A DNA stretch of 64,000 nucleotides, taken from positions 26,802,430 to 26,866,429 of the forward strand of contig CM077826.1 in the NCBI GenBank assembly GCA_039720395.1. Direction: 5' to 3'. Below the pieces are notes generated by a model. The model made no database searches and was not told the DNA's origin. It worked only from the letters and a program-made list of their open reading frames with translations. The position numbers were made by a program, and so were the translations under genes. The stretch is from Liquidambar formosana (taxonomy: Eukaryota > Streptophyta > Magnoliopsida > Saxifragales > Altingiaceae). This document shows positions 33,493 through 44,900 of the stretch, one piece after another. The first letter of the stretch is position 1, and each line of letters starts with the position of its first letter.

Positions 33493-35977
33493 CCCGACAA
33501 GCTTATTACAGATAACATTTTAGTGGCCTTTGAATTAATACATTACATGAAAAATAAGAGAAGTAGGAGGGAAGGGGTATTTGCACTAAAATTAAATATA
33601 AGGAAGGCCTACGATAGGCTGGAATGGGGAGTTTTTGGAGAAAATCATAGAGAAATTAGGATTTCATAACATATGGATCTCCTTTATCACGCAGTGTGTC
33701 AAGTCCGTCTTATATTCCATAGCTTTTAATGGCAGACAATCAGGGAAGTTCTCTCCTCCCCGCAGCTTACGACAAGGGGATCCCCTATCACCTTATCTAT
33801 TCCTTATGGTAACAGAAGGTTTTTCCTCTCTTATTCGGAAGGCAAATCAAGAAGGCATAATCCATGGTGCTGCAATTTGTAGAGACGGTCTGACTATTTC
33901 ACATCTCTTCTTTGTAGATGACAGCCTGTTGTTTGGGAGAGCCACGACGAAGAAGGGGAAGCGCTAATGGAGGTGATAAGATGCTATGGTGAAGTCTCAA
34001 GCCAGTAAATTAACATGGATAAATCCTTTCTTTTCTTTAGTCAGAACACTACGACTGATGCTCAAGAAAGAATAAGGCTTACGAAGGGTGTTGTGTCAGG
34101 AGATAGCCATAAGAAGTATCTAGGAATGCTAACCTTAGTAGGATGGTCAAAATGAGAAATTTTTGGGTACATCAAAGATAGGATTTGGAAGAGGCTATAG
34201 GGATGGAAGGAAAAAATGTTTTCTAAGACAGGGAGGGAAGTTCTCATTAAAGCTGTTGCACAATCCATACCTACTTTTATTATGAGTTGTTTTAAGTATC
34301 TCTTTGTGCAAAGAAATCAATGGTTTAATTGGTAAATTCTGGTGGGGACAAAAAGGGGATGAACGCCGAATCCATTGGGTGGGATGGGGAAAATTATGTA
34401 ATGCCAAGAATGATGGGGGGATGGGATTTATGGACTTAGTAACATTCAGTAAAGCTTTATTAGCCAAGCAAGGATGGCATTTGTTGACTAATCCAGAGAG
34501 TTTGGTAGTGAGAGTTTTCCAAGCAAAGTATTATCCTTCATTGACTTTCCTTGAGGCTCGATTAGGGTATAACCCAAGTTACATTTGGTGCAGTATTTAG
34601 GAGGCACGATCAATGGTGGAGGGAGGAATTCATTGGAGGATTGGAAATGGGAAATCTGTTCGAATATGGGGTGATAAATGGCTTCCAAATACACCATCAT
34701 TCTAAGTAACTTCTTCGCGGGGCGATTGGAATAATGACACCCGGGTTGCCGAACTGATTGATCCTTTCACTAGGAGGTGGCGCGTCAATCTGATTTCAAA
34801 AATCTTCTTGCCTCAAGAAGTGGCGTCCATTTGTAGTATTCCATTGAGTTCTAGGTTGCCCCAACATAGGTGGACATAGTGTTATCATCCCAAAGGCAGG
34901 TTTACGATCAATAGTGCATATTACAGTGCTCGGAATGCAAGGCTAGGCAATGGAGCCATACAAATGTTTACTAGTTATAGCGGTAGTGCGGGAGCAACTC
35001 TTTAGAAAAAAAATTTGGGAATTTGTTATTCCAAGCAAAGTCAAGCTGTTTGCTTAGAAAGCTCTTCACGATATCCTGCCAATAAAGCTGAATTTAAAGA
35101 AAAGAAAAGTCAATGTGGATGAATGATGTGAGCTTGGTGAAGCTGGAGATGAAAGTACTTTCCATGTGCTCAAGGAGTGTGTATTTGCGGAACAGGTTTG
35201 GTTGGGCAGTCCGCTTGGATTGAGATCTCTAAATTCCCTTGTGAGTAATTTTTGGGCATGGACGGAGAAGGTTTGCGGGAAGGTGGATGATGAAGCTCTA
35301 AGACTTTTTATCACATTGGCCTGGGCAATCTAGACAACAAGAAATGAATAGATTTTCAACAGGGTACAAAGGAGTCTACAGGATGTCATCAGGTGGGCTT
35401 CATTGTATTTGGGGGAATTTAGAGCAATAAGGGCTAATTCCGAATTAAGGACGAAGAAGCCTCGAAGACCTAGGATATGGCGTCCTCCAAACAAAGATGT
35501 TTATAAAATCAATGTCGATGGTGCAATTTCTCCTCATAAGGGTATTGTTGGCATAGGGGTCGTGGCTTGTGATTTTAAGGAAGAGGTTATAGTTGCAATG
35601 GCATAGAATTTTTAGGGCAATTTGAACCCAAAACACGTGGAAGCCTTGGCTTTTAGGAGTGCTCTGACTCTTGCCAGGGATATTGGATTGAGAAGAATTA
35701 TTGTAGAGGGTGCCGTGATAATCTTAAAGTCGTGCAAGGTATCCTAAATATGGCAGAGGACCGTTCTAGCTTAGGACTCATCTTTAATGATATAAGGGAC
35801 GATAGTGAGCACTTCAACACTATTAGTTTCAAGCCTATATATAGGGAGGGAAATGAGGTAGCCCATTGTTTGGCTAAACATGCGTGTAATACAAATGCTT
35901 GTTCTATTTGGTTGGAGGAGGTTCCTAAGTTTATTAGGGACCAAGTCCAACATGACGCCAGCTTAAGGCTTTCTTAA
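33490..35977 (+). pseudogene. LINE ORF2 relic (RT, linker, RNase H)
   Basis: RT motifs in order: AYDRLEW; then, after a frameshift, SFITQCVKSVLYSI, LRQGDPLSPYLFLMVTEGF and the active site FVDDSLLF, in place of the usual FADD. The linker shows FWWGQKGDERRIHWVGW, GGMGFMDL and NKALLAKQ-like LLAKQGW, then RIGNGKSVRIWGDKWLP. The RNase H part (35480-35970) reads INVDGAIS, GIGVVACDF and, near its end, EGNEVAHCLAKHA. Several stops and frameshifts make it non-functional. Confidence 0.9.
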
Positions 35978-36018
35978 TGAAATCCTCATTATCCAAAAAA
36001 GAAAAAAAAAAAAAAGAT
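33490..36018 (+). mobile_element. 5'-truncated L1-type LINE with poly-A
   Basis: A non-LTR retrotransposon copy begins inside the reverse transcriptase domain (KLITDNILVAFELIH) and runs through RT, a zinc-binding linker and a C-terminal RNase H to an A-rich tail at 35995-36017. The endonuclease and ORF1 are missing, as is usual for truncated LINE insertions. Frames are broken repeatedly. It lies between the two host genes. Confidence 0.9.
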
Positions 36019-36395
36019 ATATGTACGTCTTAAGCATGCTCCATCACTTTTCTTTACTATACGTGGACCATATTAGTCCTTTTATTTATTTATTTATTTT
36101 TTTTTCACGAGGGGTATCTGAGGTTTAGATCCAATTATATTAACTAGTCATTTGAAAGACCCATTAGGAGCAAGTTTTCAAAGAGGATTTTTTGGCAAGA
36201 ATAGAATAAGCAGAGATATTCTACCCCTTGATTATGCTCCCTTCCATTATAATTGGGCCCAACACCACCAAAATATTATCAAGTCCAATCAGACAATAAG
36301 TCCAGCTAATTTGAGTATTTCGTCAAAAAAGCAACTCTATTAAATCACATTAACTATTCAATTAATTTAATTTTAATCAAGTTATTTGAATGATG
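36019..36395. other. Intergenic, nothing recognisable
   Basis: AT-rich DNA after the LINE tail, with a TTTA repeat near 36080. No gene was seen. Confidence 0.55.
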
Positions 36396-36398
36396 GTA

Positions 36399-36525
36399 AA
36401 ACTTTTGTTAGAAAATCTCATATCCCACATCATCTACATGTTGAGTTTAATATGACTTTGTATATTTGTTTAAGCCATAAACCTTATAGTTTAAACCTTT
36501 AGATTGAAAACTTAGCATAGTATCA
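36399..36525 (+). mobile_element. TRIM-like LTR remnant
   Basis: A stretch of about 110 bp starts TGTTAGAAAATCTCATATCCC, like the TRIM LTRs at 49.8-53.2 kb. It is followed by a degenerate tRNA-Met primer site (tagtatcatcagaactc). There is no second LTR, so it is a fragment. Confidence 0.5.
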
Positions 36526-37735
36526 TCAGAACTCATTATAGTTGTCATTCTTGTACCTGTAGGGCTATATGAGTTCGTATTTATCTATTGTTCACGTGAT
36601 AAGCATGTTCTTATCTTGTTAGACTTGCAACGTAAGAGAAATAGAGAGAAGAGGATTGGGGGGGGAGGGGGAGGAGAACTTAACACAATCAAATGGTTTT
36701 GACTATTTAAATGATTTGATCTTTTAGGACAAGACACACTAGGCAAAATCCAATATTTGGTAATTAGTAGGTTCCGATAAAAATTTTATGATGCGTACAT
36801 ACCCCAATCATGCAAAGAGGCATGAAAAGGGGTAGCCATTGAGAACACTAGATAGTGTTCAACATCTAGGGTATTCTCTCATTCTCTTCTCTCTCAACAA
36901 CTCTCTTCTATTTGACAAAGATCAAGGCTTTCCCCTTTAAAGAGTATACTGTTATTAATGCTTAAATTTTGGAGCTGAACATTTGTGATGACTGTAACAA
37001 GTTGCAAAGATTTCACATGAAAGTATGAAACTATACCAATCATCATTGCAAGCAACCTTTTTTCCCTTCCTTTTTGAGGACTTATGTAGGCATAAGTCCA
37101 AAGAAAAATTTTATGTAGCCAAAAGTCCAATTTTTAGTTAGAATGATAGAGTTTTTGCTAAGGGAGGAGAATACGTTTTTTTAATGACAAGACTACCTGA
37201 TAATAGATTCATTACCATAAATGGCTCTATTTACTTGTTATGCTTCGAATATAAAATTTCTCCATGATTAACACAGCAGATTGCATATTTCCATATACAA
37301 GATTTGAATCTTCTCTCTTATGATTTCAAATTCGAATTTGAAAGCTTGTCCACCATCTTGTTGAAGGTCCATCATCTTGTTGAAAGTTTTTTGGAGTTTA
37401 GTTTGCCTCTTGATGTTGATCTTAGATTGACGTGAATATGCTTGTCTCTTGGTAAGAGATAATAAAGGCTTTTTGTAAAAAAGAACAATTACATGTATTT
37501 GTTTTATGAAAAATCAATCATAAACTGTTACCAATTGACTGTTTTAAAATGAATTATATTTAAATGTTTATACAATGATGAAAACACATAAAAGTAATTG
37601 AATAGAATCCAAAAACAATTACATGTCTCTTAACAAAACAATTGATTGTTGTTCATATAGAAACGGTTACATGTAATTGTTCTTAATAATATTTAAACCA
37701 GTTACTTGACATTCTTACCAATGATAAATGTAATT
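36526..37735. other. Intergenic, no gene seen
   Basis: AT-rich, no supported coding sequence. There is a short G-rich patch near 36656-36675. Confidence 0.55.
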
Positions 37736-38183
37736 GTTTTAACTAGGGTGCAACTCGGTACGGAACGGTCCGGGACAGGAGCATTTCTATCTTGGACCGA
37801 AGTAATTCGAGACCTTAAATCTTGTACCGGAACAGGACCGATTTAGGCTTGGACCAAATTAGTCTCGGACTGAATTTTCTCAGTTCAGGACGGTCCGGGA
37901 CTCGGTTTTTGTTTGTATGTTTTTTTTCTTAAGTAAAATGGGATTTTCAGTTAAAAATCTCCGGCCAACTCCATTTTTCCCGGCGAAACCCACTTTCCAT
38001 TTCTCACTGTTGCCGTCACCTCCTCCATCAACAGATCTCTAAATCTAACAAACTCCCACCCATCACAAGCTCACCTTTACCCCACTGCCATCACCTCTTC
38101 TAGATCTGCAACTATAAAGGTGGGTTTTTGGGGTTTCCGGCATAAAGAATTAAAATAGAAAAAAATATAATAGAAAACAGAAT

Positions 38184-38239
<56 letters not shown>

Positions 38240-38713
38240 ATAGAAGAAGAGAAAAGAAATGGATGATGTTTTGTTGGGATTGTTGGTGCTGGGACTGCAG
38301 AGGCGCAGTAGATGTGAACGGCTGGAGGTGAGGCGAGAGCTGGGAAGGCCGAGAGGGAGCTTTACCAAAAGAAAAAGAAAAAGGAGATCTGAAACCATGA
38401 AGGAGAGGTAAGGGTTTAATTTATTTTATTTTTTTTGGGTTCAGGAGTGGTTTACAGCTTTCAACCGCTTTCTTTCTTCTTTTTGACAATAGATAATATA
38501 TATATATATATATATATATATAATTCGGGGAATTCGGGACGGTCCGGAACTCAAATCCCCTAAACCGAGTCCCGAACCAAAAAAATTCGATCTTTGAAAA
38601 AAATCCCGAGTCCCAGACCGAATACTATTTGTTCCGGACCGGACCGAACCGAATTGCTCGAAACGGTCCGGTCCTCGGAATTACCCGAACCAACTTGCAC
38701 CCCTAGTTTTAAC
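37736..38713. mobile_element. Non-autonomous hAT element
   Basis: The element at 37744-38705 (962 bp) starts TAGGGTGCAAC and ends GTTGCACCCCTA-like (read as the complement). It is flanked by a perfect 8-bp duplication GTTTTAAC (37736-37743 and 38706-38713), the hallmark of hAT. Subterminal zones are crowded with the motif acggtccgg and its complement (37762-37775, 37898-37906, 38538-38546, 38635-38675), as expected for transposase binding. The interior holds a (GA)n and a (TA)n tract and no transposase. Confidence 0.9.
38189..38236. repeat. (GA)n microsatellite
   Basis: A perfect dinucleotide run of about 46 bp inside the hAT element. A (TA)n run follows at 38496-38522. Confidence 0.95.
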
Positions 38714-39864
38714 ATATCAATTTAAACAATTATACGGATGACATCTATGATTTTTTTTTTTTCTTTTTCAACTAGAAGCTGTATGAATTTTTTACATTTT
38801 GACAAATGCATAATGCCAGATTTTGTGTATTTTTTTTTATTATTTTAGAGTTATTTTAAAACAGTTATATCAAAAAGATGAAAAACAATAGTCTACAATT
38901 TCTAGACCCTGTTGTAATTGTCTTCAACACCCCCAAAACGATTTTTTTGTTTTGTTTTTTACAACAAAATTTGTTTCAGATTTTAAACTCTAATAAAAAG
39001 CGACTTTGTAACTATTTAAAACCGTAAACTAAAAAAATTTCATTCCCATGTTCTACGAAATAATTTCAAAGAAAGAGGATTCAATGATGGTCTACCTACG
39101 TTTTTACGCCATTCCTTGAAGAAATTAAAAAAAGAAAAAAATTCAAGATTTTCCAGGTTTTTGTGGCATTTATATTCAACAGTAGCCGTCTTTCTCGTCG
39201 GAAATTTGTTCATTCTTGTTAAAGTAAAATCACTAAAATTGTGGAACAGTTTTGTGGAGATGATTCCTTAAAAGTCAATGCCTTTAATGTCGCCTTTCTT
39301 TGTGGTGCAATAATGGTATCATGATTAGCAACTTGTTTGAGAGCAGCTATGGTATTTTTGTCTTTCCGTATATACTAGTGGACTTCAGGCTGAATAAGAT
39401 TTTAAAAAGAACTTATGCCCACATAAGACTTATATTTTGGACTTGTGGCCAACATCCCCTATAAATAAGGTCAATGTATTGGTCCTAATAAGGGTCAATG
39501 TATTGGTCGTAGTTGATTCTACAGTTCCAATATCTAAAATAACAATATACTATTTCAAACAAATGTTGAAGTTTCTCTAAACTTAATACAACTTCTATAA
39601 ACAACTGAAGAATTTCGATTCCACTATCTAGAGAGAGAGAAACCTTTGTACTCTAAGAGGAGCTAACATTTTTGATAGAGCTCATGTTCAAAATTCAGAC
39701 AAAGCAATTTACAAAAATCAAAAGCCAAATTTGGGCACAAAGCCACACAGATCGCAATAGAATCTTGATAGACGTAAGATCTTTAGAACACCTACTTGGA
39801 GCTTGATTAAGAACTTGGTAGCTCTCTTGAACAACTTGGTGATCAAAAGAAAAGGCAGTTTCTT
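38714..39864. other. Intergenic, downstream of the unknown plastid-type gene
   Basis: AT-rich, no exon seen. A 13-bp duplication (gtcaatgtattgg) occurs at 39470-39482 and 39494-39506. Confidence 0.55.
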
Positions 39865-40040
39865 TCATTGATTTTCTCCTGATGTAGCATACTCTTTCAC
39901 CATTAATATCTCACTGCATAGCTTTTGAGGCACTTGTTGCAATGCTTTGCCTTCTTGCCATGCTTGCCCTACCAAAACGCCTGGTCCCAGATGACGAATG
40001 TATATGACAACCTGGTCATTGAAAGGGTATGGATGTTTTG
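39865..40040 (-). CDS. Unknown plastid-type gene, exon 8 (last)
   Basis: It encodes AKHPYPFNDQVVIYIRHLG to VKEYATSGENQ and a TGA stop at 39865-39867. The acceptor is TTTACAG|. Confidence 0.88.
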
Positions 40041-41620
40041 CTGTAAATGAAAAGAAACACCAACAATCAGGTAAGACTACTCCCAGATCATGAAGCCAAA
40101 AGCCAAAAACATACAAATTATTGAAAGATTATTGTTTCTGTTAATGGCTCAGCATTTAACACAAATTTTTTTACAAATCAGATGGTCAATTAGGTATCTC
40201 TTTAGCAGGCAAATACACTCAAGGCTTTTTAAGCAATAGTTCTGTAAGGCTCCATTCTTTTGGATGGATATTAATCATGAAGCTTCGGAAGAATTAATCA
40301 TGTCTACAGTTAGCTCCCAGAATGAGAATTATGTGTAATTATTTATTTGATAAATAATTATGTGTAATTAATCACATCTACGCTTCTACTTAAAGAAATA
40401 GTTCTTAAAGGGTCCATTTATTTTATTTCTCAGAAAATTCTTCCCCGGAAATATTTTCATTGAAACAAATGGAGTTATTAAAGAAGAACCATGTGTAAAT
40501 ATATATATTTTCCATCTGAAAGCAAAACCAAAGGCTTGATAAATTTTGGCCAAGCTTTATTAAATTGTAGCCATCGAGATACATGAAATTTTGTTGGACA
40601 AAAAGAAAAAAAAAATTCCAAATTACGGTTTTTCTTTTCTCTGTCCATATCCTTCTACATGAATTGATGCTAGCACCTTTTTTTTTCTTCTTTTGATCAG
40701 CAACAAAAGCAAATATTATTAAAGAGAGAAAGAAATCCAAAGAGGACGAGAAGTCCAACAAAAAGAAAAGAATAAAAACAAAAAGAAAGAGGCTAAATAT
40801 CACAAAGAGCCTACTAATTAGATTTGACTCAAATTAAGGGATCCCACTAAACTCACTTGCAACATACGCCCAAAAAGAAGCCAAGAACATGATTCTATCC
40901 CACAAACAACCTACTTCCTCCTTATCTTAAAAAATTCTCTGGTTTCTCTCAAGCCACAACACCCAAAAAACAGCAAGGATGGCACATCTCCAAAGCACCA
41001 CTCCTCTTGAGCTACTACCAAAACCCCCAAAATCAATATCAATTGTATTGAAACAAGAAGCAGGCGACAATTCCAAATTGAAGTCAGTGTGAACATATCC
41101 ATCCGGCTATGCACTCCTCAACAACTGTCTGTTCAAGTGACAGAACTTATATGAGTTTTGCATGTACTTAATGGAACAATGGTTTTTAGTTAATTGGTCT
41201 GATGAAGGAAAGCATCACAGTTGCTGGTGTTTCATACAATAATGTGCTGTATGCAGTTGACATAACTATCTTTCTTTGCAATTCTTAGTACGGGGTGAAT
41301 TTTCATAATGGAAACAAGATGTGGAATTGGAATTTCATTGTTACAAGAAAGACAATTTATCAACACCAGCTGTTTCAAGTTCAAATCTTCGGTTACCATG
41401 TTGTGCCTCCATCTTTTGTCCCTTATCTTAGAAGATGCCACGTGCCCTTGTTTAGTTAAGCTGCTGTTAAACTATCCTTTTTACATCAATGTTGGCCCTA
41501 AAAGGGAAAAAACAAAATTAAGGAATCAAAGAAGAATTGACCCACCCCTCTCATCCCTTCAACTGACAACAATCAGACCACTGCAAGGATGAACACTGAT
41601 CTCCCCCGGCTAACAAATAG

Positions 41621-41669
<49 letters not shown>

Positions 41670-41920
41670 CACACAAGATTTATCCCATAAAATCATTTTA
41701 TCTGAGAATTAAACGATTGAGGTTGTAATTTGTAAAAAAATCTAGATCTTGCCATCTTCTTCAATTCTAATAAGATACCATAGCAGCATCGTTATCCTCG
41801 CACTTGCCCCAATTAAGCTACTGCATGTATTCAATAATTTTAGCTAGTAAGATGGAATCTTTGCTTGGACAGAGAAAGGGACGAGGGGTATGACGGTTTG
41901 AGACTTTTGTTGTTGTTTAT

Positions 41921-41963
<43 letters not shown>

Positions 41964-44900
41964 TTACTATTGGAGTTGATTCAGTTCTCATCGACAATTG
42001 TCGACGGGGAGTTGAGAGGGAGGGGGGCTGGTGGGTCTTCATTCTTCCTTATTCCCTTTCTTTTCCATTACCTAAATAACAGATGGAAGATGCTGCTCCC
42101 ATGAACCCAGATCAAAGAAGCTATGTGGCATGTTGTAAGCTAGGGGACAGAGTGTGGAGACACGAAAGGGTTACAGAAGACTTGGACTCAGATGTTTCTG
42201 CTGCATCTTATAAGAAGAAAGCGAGCATGTGCCTCTCTCCCAATCTATGTGCATTTTGTTATAAGTTGTCAAATTTACAAATTAAATTCCCATGAGATAC
42301 AAGGTTCGTTGCACCTTTACTAAACCTTTTTCTCCTAAAATCAAGGTATTTTGGGTGACCTTAAATTAGTGTTTATAGTGTCACACCCTTTAAAATTTAT
42401 TTACTAGTCCAAATTAGAAATAATTTCAAATTACTTGCCTCCTTAAAATTCCTCAGATTCTCTTTGTTGAATTTTTCACATTCTTGAATTCTAATTTTTC
42501 AATCTACAGCATCATTTTTCTCATTAGCAATGTATGATATTGCTGTTGAAAGATTTCTGCAAGACTATCAGCAGAGGATAACAAAACTTTATAACAGCTA
42601 TTTAACAGGTCGTTATATATCCATTTATGTTGTTTTGTCAATAGCATGTGCAGCACTTGAGCAAAACCACTAGTAAGTTGCCCAGCTAAAATACATTAAA
42701 AATAACTAGTAACTCTAGTAAAAAACACATGTAAGGAACAAGAGACATGGCAAGGGCATGCCCAAGATAATTTACAAAGGATAGTTAAGTACAATATGTG
42801 TCATAAAATTAAAATCTCAAATTGACTATAGTGCATAAGCTATCATTATCAATAAAATAATAATAAATAAATAAACCCACCTGGACTTGGGAAGCCATGT
42901 GGATATTCATGGAGATCCAAGAGCCCATCCCCAAATTCATATGCTAAATCACAAGGCTGTTCTGTTGACATTACTTCCTCGAGTTGTTTCACCATGAAAT
43001 ACAATGGACAAAAGGAATTTGCAAATCCAGCAAGAACTGATCCACCAGAGTATTTAACTGTTTGTTAGACAGTAATATTAAACAATAAAAGAGTTTTGGG
43101 CAAATCAGCATTCAAAACTAAAAAGTAAATCCCAAACGAATACAGTCAAAAGTAGTTCTGAGCCATAAACTAAGATAAACAAGAAACGAAGTCCACATGC
43201 TTTGTGTCGATGCAGATCAAAGATCTGCAGGGTAAATGAGTACTCAGATGCTGCTGCTTCATCTCCCATCACACAGCACCCAGTTATGCCCATGATGCCA
43301 TAAAAGGGTATTATCTACTAAAACAAAGCAGCAACACTAACTATCTGGTGATATTATGTACCATGTCACTAAAGTATAGAAGTGAGATAAAATTGAATAT
43401 TTTAACCCATTAGATATATGACTTGATTATTACATTTAGTGCCTTACACCAATCCTAGGTGTCATCAACATGAATTTTTACTCTACCTCTGAAGTACAAC
43501 AACCATATTCAGTTTTCCGCATTATTTTATTTTATTTTATATTTCTTTGCTGGGACTACATTCAGTTTGAGCATTATCTCTTATAGAGAACAGTTGAGAC
43601 TGAAAAGTGAGTCAAGTGACAAGACAAGGAAGACAGCCATAAAATAATGAATGCATTCATAAAAAGCTAAGGTGGCACCAATCCTGTGCTATAAAAATTG
43701 ATGACTGAGTGAATTGGTTCAAGTTTGTCGATAAACCTTGATAAATTGCCATATGGCAAGAATTGTGATGACAAGCATGTCGCCACATTGCCAGAATTTT
43801 GATGACAAGAACATTATCGCGTGGCATGAAAGGTGGACACATGGCAATCCCCCAATGCAAGTCTACATGCATTGCAACACCTCATGCTTAATGGCACCTT
43901 GTGTTCAACACCTCGTGCTTTTTGACACCACGTTCTTAATGACACCTAAAAACGCATGGTGACATATCATGTGCCACTCCATGCAAGTATGACATGCAGC
44001 AGACAAGGTGACATTCCCAGTTCTACTAGATGTGACAATCTTTCATGCTTTAAAAACAAAAAAAATAACAAAAAGTCATGCATTGGCAGCATAAGGCTCC
44101 TAGCCTAGGGAAAATCCCCTCCTCATATTACCATGTTCTAGCACATCATGCTGAATGTACATTGCAGCACATTATGCTGCAATTTGTTTTAAGTGTCAAG
44201 AAATGGAAGATGACATATAATGCCAAGCAAAACAAAGGAGAAAAATAACCAGAGGCATGGGAAACCCTTGGAGTACCTAGCCTTGCATACCTCCTCTTGA
44301 AGCCATCCTAAGGCACTTGTGGAAGCTACATTGTGACAAATAAGAGGAAACATAAGGAAGATGAGGCTAAATATTTGGTCTCTTGAAGAGTATATACACA
44401 TGCCTCCAAAAACAGAATTTTCCTGAAATAATAAACCCCTCAAAGGCACATAGCGTTAAAGACTGTCTCATCTACATCCATCAAAGGGTAAGCAACTGAT
44501 CCTGTATAGTTCCACATGTATCATACTTGGAAGAATTTCTCAAGTACAATGTTGAAAAATCATTCATGGAAATCACAACATAGAATCTCTCCAATGGTAG
44601 AGCATTGCCCCATTCAGTATATCCTAATGGTTGAGGTGTCTTTCATCATAATCATATCTATATTCAATGGTTGAGAAAAGTGTGAATTTATTCATGCAAG
44701 GAACAAGAGGGTTAAAAGCATATTAATTGATAAAATTTGAAATAGTCTTATTAACCACATTAGGACATACTCCACTACCCTAGGACACTCACACTTTCTA
44801 CATACTACCAATCATTTAAGCCTGAGCCTCTAAAAGGCTAAGCTGTCACAGAGGAGGCCATCTATGTATATCAAAGGGCACAAGAATATTGACAAAAACA

